Shown in pieces: positions 59,013 to 64,000 of a DNA stretch of 64,000 bases. A model generated the notes under the pieces. The model was not told the DNA's origin and searched no databases. It saw only the letters and a program-made list of their open reading frames with translations. The DNA is taken from the NCBI GenBank assembly GCA_038380435.1, contig JAWZYU010000001.1, positions 12,070,001 to 12,134,000 on the forward strand, given 5' to 3'. This DNA comes from Ryuthela nishihirai. Its lineage: Eukaryota; Arthropoda; Arachnida; Araneae; Heptathelidae. Numbering within the stretch: the first letter of the stretch is position 1; the number at the start of each line of letters is the position of its first letter. Made by a program: the position numbers and the translations under genes.

Positions 59013-59520
59013 CAGTCGCTAAAAAAAGTATCCGAACACTACGGTTGATTACAGAATTTAGAAAAAATATCTGGCAACGATATTTTTAGAAATTAGTGAT
59101 CTGGCAACCTTCGTGTCATGTGATTACAGAATTCAGGAAAAATATCTGGAGCGTGTACAGTAACTGTACACGCTCCAGTTACCGTTCACAGCAAACTGGA
59201 GCGTGTGCAGTTACTGCACACGCTCCAGTTTGCTGTGAACGGTAACTGCACACGCTCAATATTTCTGTGAGTGGGCCCACACGATCCAGGTCTTTGTGAG
59301 CTCACACGATCCAATGTGCTGTGAACATTAACCGCAACCGCTCCAGTTTGCTATGAACGGTAACTGCACACGCTCCATATTTATTGCATTATATATTCAT
59401 ACGCATTATATATATTAAAAAAATATCCGAACACTATGGTTGATTACAGAATTCAGAAAAAACATCTGGCAACGATTTTTTTAGAAATTAATGATCTGGC
59501 AACCTTCGTGTCACGTGACA
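59013..59520. mobile_element. Palindromic MITE, truncated at a central palindrome
   Basis: It starts cagtcgctaaaaaaagtatc after TA (59011-59012). Its hairpins and order match the copy at 18340-19036. The match stops at 59520 inside the cacgtg-centred palindrome (tgtcacgtgaca), and the right terminus is absent. Confidence 0.88.
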
Positions 59521-62500
59521 CCATTATCTCCTAAAACAAAAAAAATTCCGTTTTCCCATCCACCCTAGAGGTAAGGGGTCAACTCATTGTTGCCATTGAA
59601 AACTTCATGACCTCCATATTCCATCATCGGAATTTCAGATTTCTAGCATAAATACATCGTTTGCAATATTCGTTTGAAATTTTAGAATTTTCAACTTTAT
59701 TACAGCCTTAGAGGGCGCAATTATAGCTTTTGGAAGACTCGGAAAGCGCATATCGTAATATTTCTCGATACCCATCCAACATAAAAAATGATTTTTATCT
59801 CAATAGAAATGTTCGATGTCTATACGGGCAGAGAGAGAGAGAAACGGCAAAGTAAAATTAAAAAAATATTACCTCTTTTTTTGCAAACGAAATAAAAATT
59901 TTGAATTACTAATAAGGATTAGAAGAAATGAGTTTTTTTTAAGGCTTAGCAGGTTTACTGAAGTTATCCAATTGTTTAAAATGGTAAAATGTCATTCTGT
60001 GCTTGATTCTTTTCTAGATGGATTTTCTTTCATTGAGCCAAAATTTAGAAGTCGATGTATTTCAAACTTGGTTCATGATGTATTATTTAAAATACCATTT
60101 TTTAAATTACTGTTTAATTCTCCATTAAAAATATTAAATTGTGAGAACTTTTTTTCGTATAAATGCTATATTCTTTTAGAAAATAAAAAATAGGTTGCAT
60201 GATAACGCGGTAACATCGACACCTTGCTTTTTAAACATTTATATTTTGCTTTCTTATTCAAAATCTGCCGAATAAATTCATTACACTAATATGCAAACAG
60301 ATCAGTCTTTTACATTGCATACATTTGTTGCGAACACTAAACGGTCTGCTAGAGATCAAATAATAGTCGTTTACTGAATTGATTAACGTAGTACTTAACA
60401 GCATTAGATGGGTGCGCCTGTTTCGTTACCTGTGCAATTCGTAGGGAGAAATACATTCATGAGTTGGGGGGGCAACCTTTTCATTTTCAGGTAAAAAAAT
60501 TATATTCTGAAGGATTTGAACAACCAGCCAATCAGGGAAGTTCATTTCTTTCTGAAAATAACAACTTAGTTTTCGGATTGTATATAGAGCGAAGTAATCT
60601 ATATTTAATTGTAAAGAATAAATCCTTATCGACTTAACATTAAAAATGTAAATAACAAAAAAAATATTTTGTAAATAACAAAAAAAGTAGAAATGAAGGT
60701 CATTGGCGCATCGGAGGAAGGGGATATTTCGAGACACCAAGACTCCTTTTGAGATAATGGTTCCTTCTCTCTTCACTCCCAATCCGTAACCGTGGGGATT
60801 TATTCTAGTGTTGCCAATCAGAAAACTTTAAAACTAGGGTTAAAATTCCAGCCATTTGTTATAATTGACTTCGATTCTTCTTTAATATCGGGATTTATTA
60901 ACACTTTTCAAAAATAAATATTAAATAAATTCACCTCAACCATTTTTATTTGAGTAAACTTAGTCGCCCGTCTCCGCTGATGATACGACACAAGTGAGGT
61001 TCATCAGCGGATTTTTTCTTAAAATATCAAAGTGGGTTAGTGGATTTCTTGATTGTGCTGTCACACATTTTGAAAATCTAAAAACGAAGCCCAATGGTAA
61101 AAGAGTTTAGAGTTTCATCACCAAATGACGTAAACTGAGAATGGTCGCGAGTAATTGTCCATTCGCAATGTGAAATTATAAAACTCTGGTATGCTTATCA
61201 GCAACCACAGAGGTCATAGAATCTCTAGCACGTAGTTCATTAGAGTGACGTCAATCTTCGACCGTCGTTCCTTGATAAAAATTAATTTTGTTTCTTTTGC
61301 CTGAATAATCAGCCAGTTCACGAGACGAGATGCTGCAGAAAAATGAAAACTGAAAAATAAATGTTCCGAAAATGTTTAGCCCAAAATTTAATCTCTGCTC
61401 ACCATAAAGCGCCACAAGATATTTTGGGAAATTCTTCTTTTTTTTTGTTTTCTTCATCAGTGGTAAGATCTCAGCATCACCAGTAATAAAGTTGCGCCTC
61501 GTCTAAGTCCCCCAAAACAGCGATTTCTGTTTCTCGAAAGTTTCAGAATCTCCTTCGGTGTTGGCTTGATAAACGACGACGTGATGAGATTTGCATAGGA
61601 GAGTAATTCGATGCGTTATGTCAGTTTCTTCCTTCTCAGATCTGTTTTCATTTATTACCTTGCTACGAAGCCATCAGCGGCAGAGCCATGACTCTCTGTG
61701 TTCCGCCTTCTGGCTCTTTAACATCTCTCTTCGCCGTTACTTCGATTTTAATTATAAGAGATGGGAGGAAGGAGGAAGGAATTTCTTTCCGACACTTATT
61801 ACATTTATTTTTTTCTCCCAGAATTTCTCAACGATTTTCGATTTCCTTCTCTGGTCGTCTGCTTAAGGAGACTGTCCGAGTGCCACGTGACCGTTGCCTT
61901 AGCCGCAACAATCGATCGAAGGTCTCAAGTTCTGTTACAGATGGCGCTGTCTGCGGTGGCAGCGCGTTTGTCACGTGCTTTTGTTGTAACCATCCCGGTC
62001 CTCGAACTGGGAATGGGGGAGGGAACGACATCAAAAGAAGCTCCACCTATGACAAGTAATAAGAAGGTACTCACCAAATAATCCAGATGGGAAGTAGGGG
62101 AGAGGATGCGGGTGGGTGGGAACTGCGCTCTTACGAATGGATGAGGCTGCTATCTGTTGTAATGGTGGTTTCCCATTTCAAGGCTTTTACTAAAGGAACA
62201 TTTCTTCTTTCTTCTTCGCCATGTTGCACACCCAGAATCCATTGATTTCGCTTTCTGTGTCAGATGGAGAAAAGGATGCGTCAGGATCGGATCTGATCCC
62301 GTAATGGCTGAATCCTCACCTGCCTACTGCTACTTTATTTTTTTCAAAATCTTCGGCATATTGAAGAGAGCTCGAATTTTTCTTCTTCTGAAGAATCGAA
62401 TTCGGATCTATAAAAAAAATATAGGGGGGTGTAAGGGGATCGCAAGAAATTCATTCGATCGAGATAAAAGTAAGAGGGGGTGGGTAGGGACCAAGAGACT

Positions 62501-62763
62501 GTATTTCAATTTAGTATCCCAATTCCTACTCTGTTCTGGAGGTGATTAAAACATTTCTTAAAACACTATACGATATTTGCATAGGTTCAACACTTTTTTG
62601 TCTGTATTACCATTACTAGCATTCTTAAGGTACGGAAGGGGAGGATTAACCCCCCTAGATCAGACCATAGTTAGTCGTGTGTACTTGCAATTATCGTAAA
62701 ATAAAAGGCTATAATGGGTTAAAAATCAATATTATAAATTTAGTATACATACTTTGAAAAAAT
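59521..62763. other. Long AT-rich stretch without a recognised gene
   Basis: Frames at 59816-60193 (plus, 125 codons), 60426-60782 (minus, 118 codons) and 61591-62081 (plus, several overlapping) have no recognised domain. The region 61570-62300 is somewhat GC-richer and could hold part of a host gene, but no splice structure can be argued. Confidence 0.35.

Positions 62764-62810
<47 letters not shown>
62764..62810. repeat. (ATC)n microsatellite at the 3' end of an RTE copy
   Basis: About 16 units of atc occur. On the minus strand this is (GAT)n, directly after the end of the LINE sequence, as in the copy ending at 24395. It is the LINE's own tail, expanded. Confidence 0.92.
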
Positions 62811-64000
62811 AATCCCAAGCAGCTATTGGCTATGAAAGTCCAAACAGACCGCGCAATTTAGTTCTCCAAGCATTTCTGTCCTGAGCTATATCTGCTGCAT
62901 TTGGCCACTGCACACCAATTCTAACAAAGTCCTGTAACAAAGGTTTTGACATTGTCCGCCCACCGCATCCTAGGTCTCTCCCTCTTTTTGAGACCTTTAG
63001 GTACACTGTTCATAACCCTATTCGCCAATCTATAATTATCCATACGAGCAACATGGCCAAACTAGCGGAGTCTCTCTCTGCACAATATGCTGCTTAAAGG
63101 AGGTTGCCACTCCTTTACCTAACCTCATCATTAGTTACAAAGTTGAACCACCGAATGCCCAAGATAGTGCGTAAGCATCTAGAATCAAATGCATCTAGTT
63201 TCCTGTTATCTTGTTTGCAAAGTGTCCAAGTTTCACAACCGTAACTAACCCTAAAAGAACCAAACTGTTATACAGTGTCTAATTTTAGTCTTTAGGTGTA
63301 TACGCCTATTTCTCCACACTCTCCAGAGATTCTTAAAAGTCCCAACAGCAATCCCTATCCATCTGTTAATCTCATACCGCACATCACCAGAATCTGTTAC
63401 ATAGCTCCCAAGGTAATTAAACTGTGATACTTACTCAAGACTGCAACCATTCAGATTAACTGAATCACAGCCTGCCTGACCAATTTTCGTCACTTTAGTT
63501 TTCTCTCTGTTTATAACCAAACTTTCTCTACTACCAGTCTCATCAACAGCTCGAATGAAAGAGTTCATCTCATCAACATCATTTGCCAAAAGGGCTAAAT
63601 CATCAGCATAATCTAAATCAGAAATTTTAGTATCTCCAGATTATTTAAGGCCAAAATCTTTCCCTTGCAATGAATTTCGCATAACGTAATCAATAACCAA
63701 ACTAAAGAGAAAAGGAGACAAAATGCACCCTTGTCGAACACCAGAAGTAATGCTATACCAATTGCTACAAGACTTACTAACTCTCACACACGACTCAGTG
63801 TTATTATAGAGAGCTTTCATTATGTTAACTAACTTGTCTGGTATACCATATGATCTCAGAATCAACCATAAATTATGTCGATCAACAGAGTCGAAAGACT
63901 TTTTGAAATCAACAAAGCTAGCAACCAAAGGTTTCTGAAACTCTAAACATTTCTCAAGAATCTGCCTAAGTGAAAATATCGGATGCACACATCCCTTACC
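62811..64000 (-). pseudogene. RTE-like LINE, 3' half with reverse transcriptase, runs off window
   Basis: The best frame (63641-63988, minus) has IFSLRQILEKCLEFQKPL, DFKKSFDSVD, GVRQGCILSPFLF and IDYVMRNSL. The sequence then shows the YADD-like region near 63600 (a stop separates it) and the C-terminal part toward 62811. It is a close relative of the copy at 22690-24395. The 5' part lies beyond 64000. Confidence 0.9.

Overview
The window is animal nuclear DNA, most likely from an arthropod and plausibly a spider or other chelicerate. The taxonomic guess is inference from the repeat families, not proof. The DNA is AT-rich and full of decayed transposons. It has no bacterial gene organisation, no rRNA, no true tRNA gene and no CRISPR array. 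Most long open frames lie in transposon relics or tandem repeats. Only one reading frame, at 46579-47106 on the minus strand, looks like a possible host coding sequence (175 aa, single exon).

Layout. Positions 1-297: end of a palindromic MITE whose relatives recur at 8837-8946, 18340-19036 and 59013-59520. Positions 3.0-3.8 kb: a tandem repeat and a 110-bp hairpin. About 4.0-6.9 kb: a broken non-LTR retrotransposon with reverse transcriptase and RNase H remnants. Positions 9.5-11.5 kb: tRNA-derived SINEs, one inserted in another. Positions 15.6-17.2 kb: the 5' endonuclease half of an RTE-like LINE. Positions 19.3-21 kb: hAT-like termini and a perfectly matching 203-bp inverted repeat. Positions 22.7-24.4 kb: the RT half of an RTE-like LINE.

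The block at 24.9-34.1 kb is a nest. A Tc1 fragment holds a solo LTR (24975-25522). It abuts a minus-strand RTE copy that is split by a Maverick/Polinton element (25855-32492) with terminal inverted repeats and a 6-bp target duplication. The Polinton keeps only a broken protein-primed family B DNA polymerase.

From 35 to 42 kb there is a SINE, a nearly complete Tc1-like element, a mariner relic, two more SINE heads, another Tc1 relic and a 65-bp tandem array. At 43.3-46.4 kb, a fragment of an unnamed multicopy family borders a 2.6-kb minisatellite of about 25-bp units. From 46.5 to 58.4 kb come the candidate gene, a long-armed foldback element, more SINEs, three degenerate tandem arrays (41, about 150 and about 82 bp periods), a Tc1 end and a larger relic of the same unnamed family. 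The right end is a minus-strand RTE copy that ends in an (ATC)n tract and runs off the window.

Functionally this is a record of successive insertion and decay, not a working gene cluster. LINE-type reverse transcriptases would have supplied SINE mobilisation in trans, and Tc1/mariner transposases may have mobilised the MITEs. None of the coding copies seen here looks intact.
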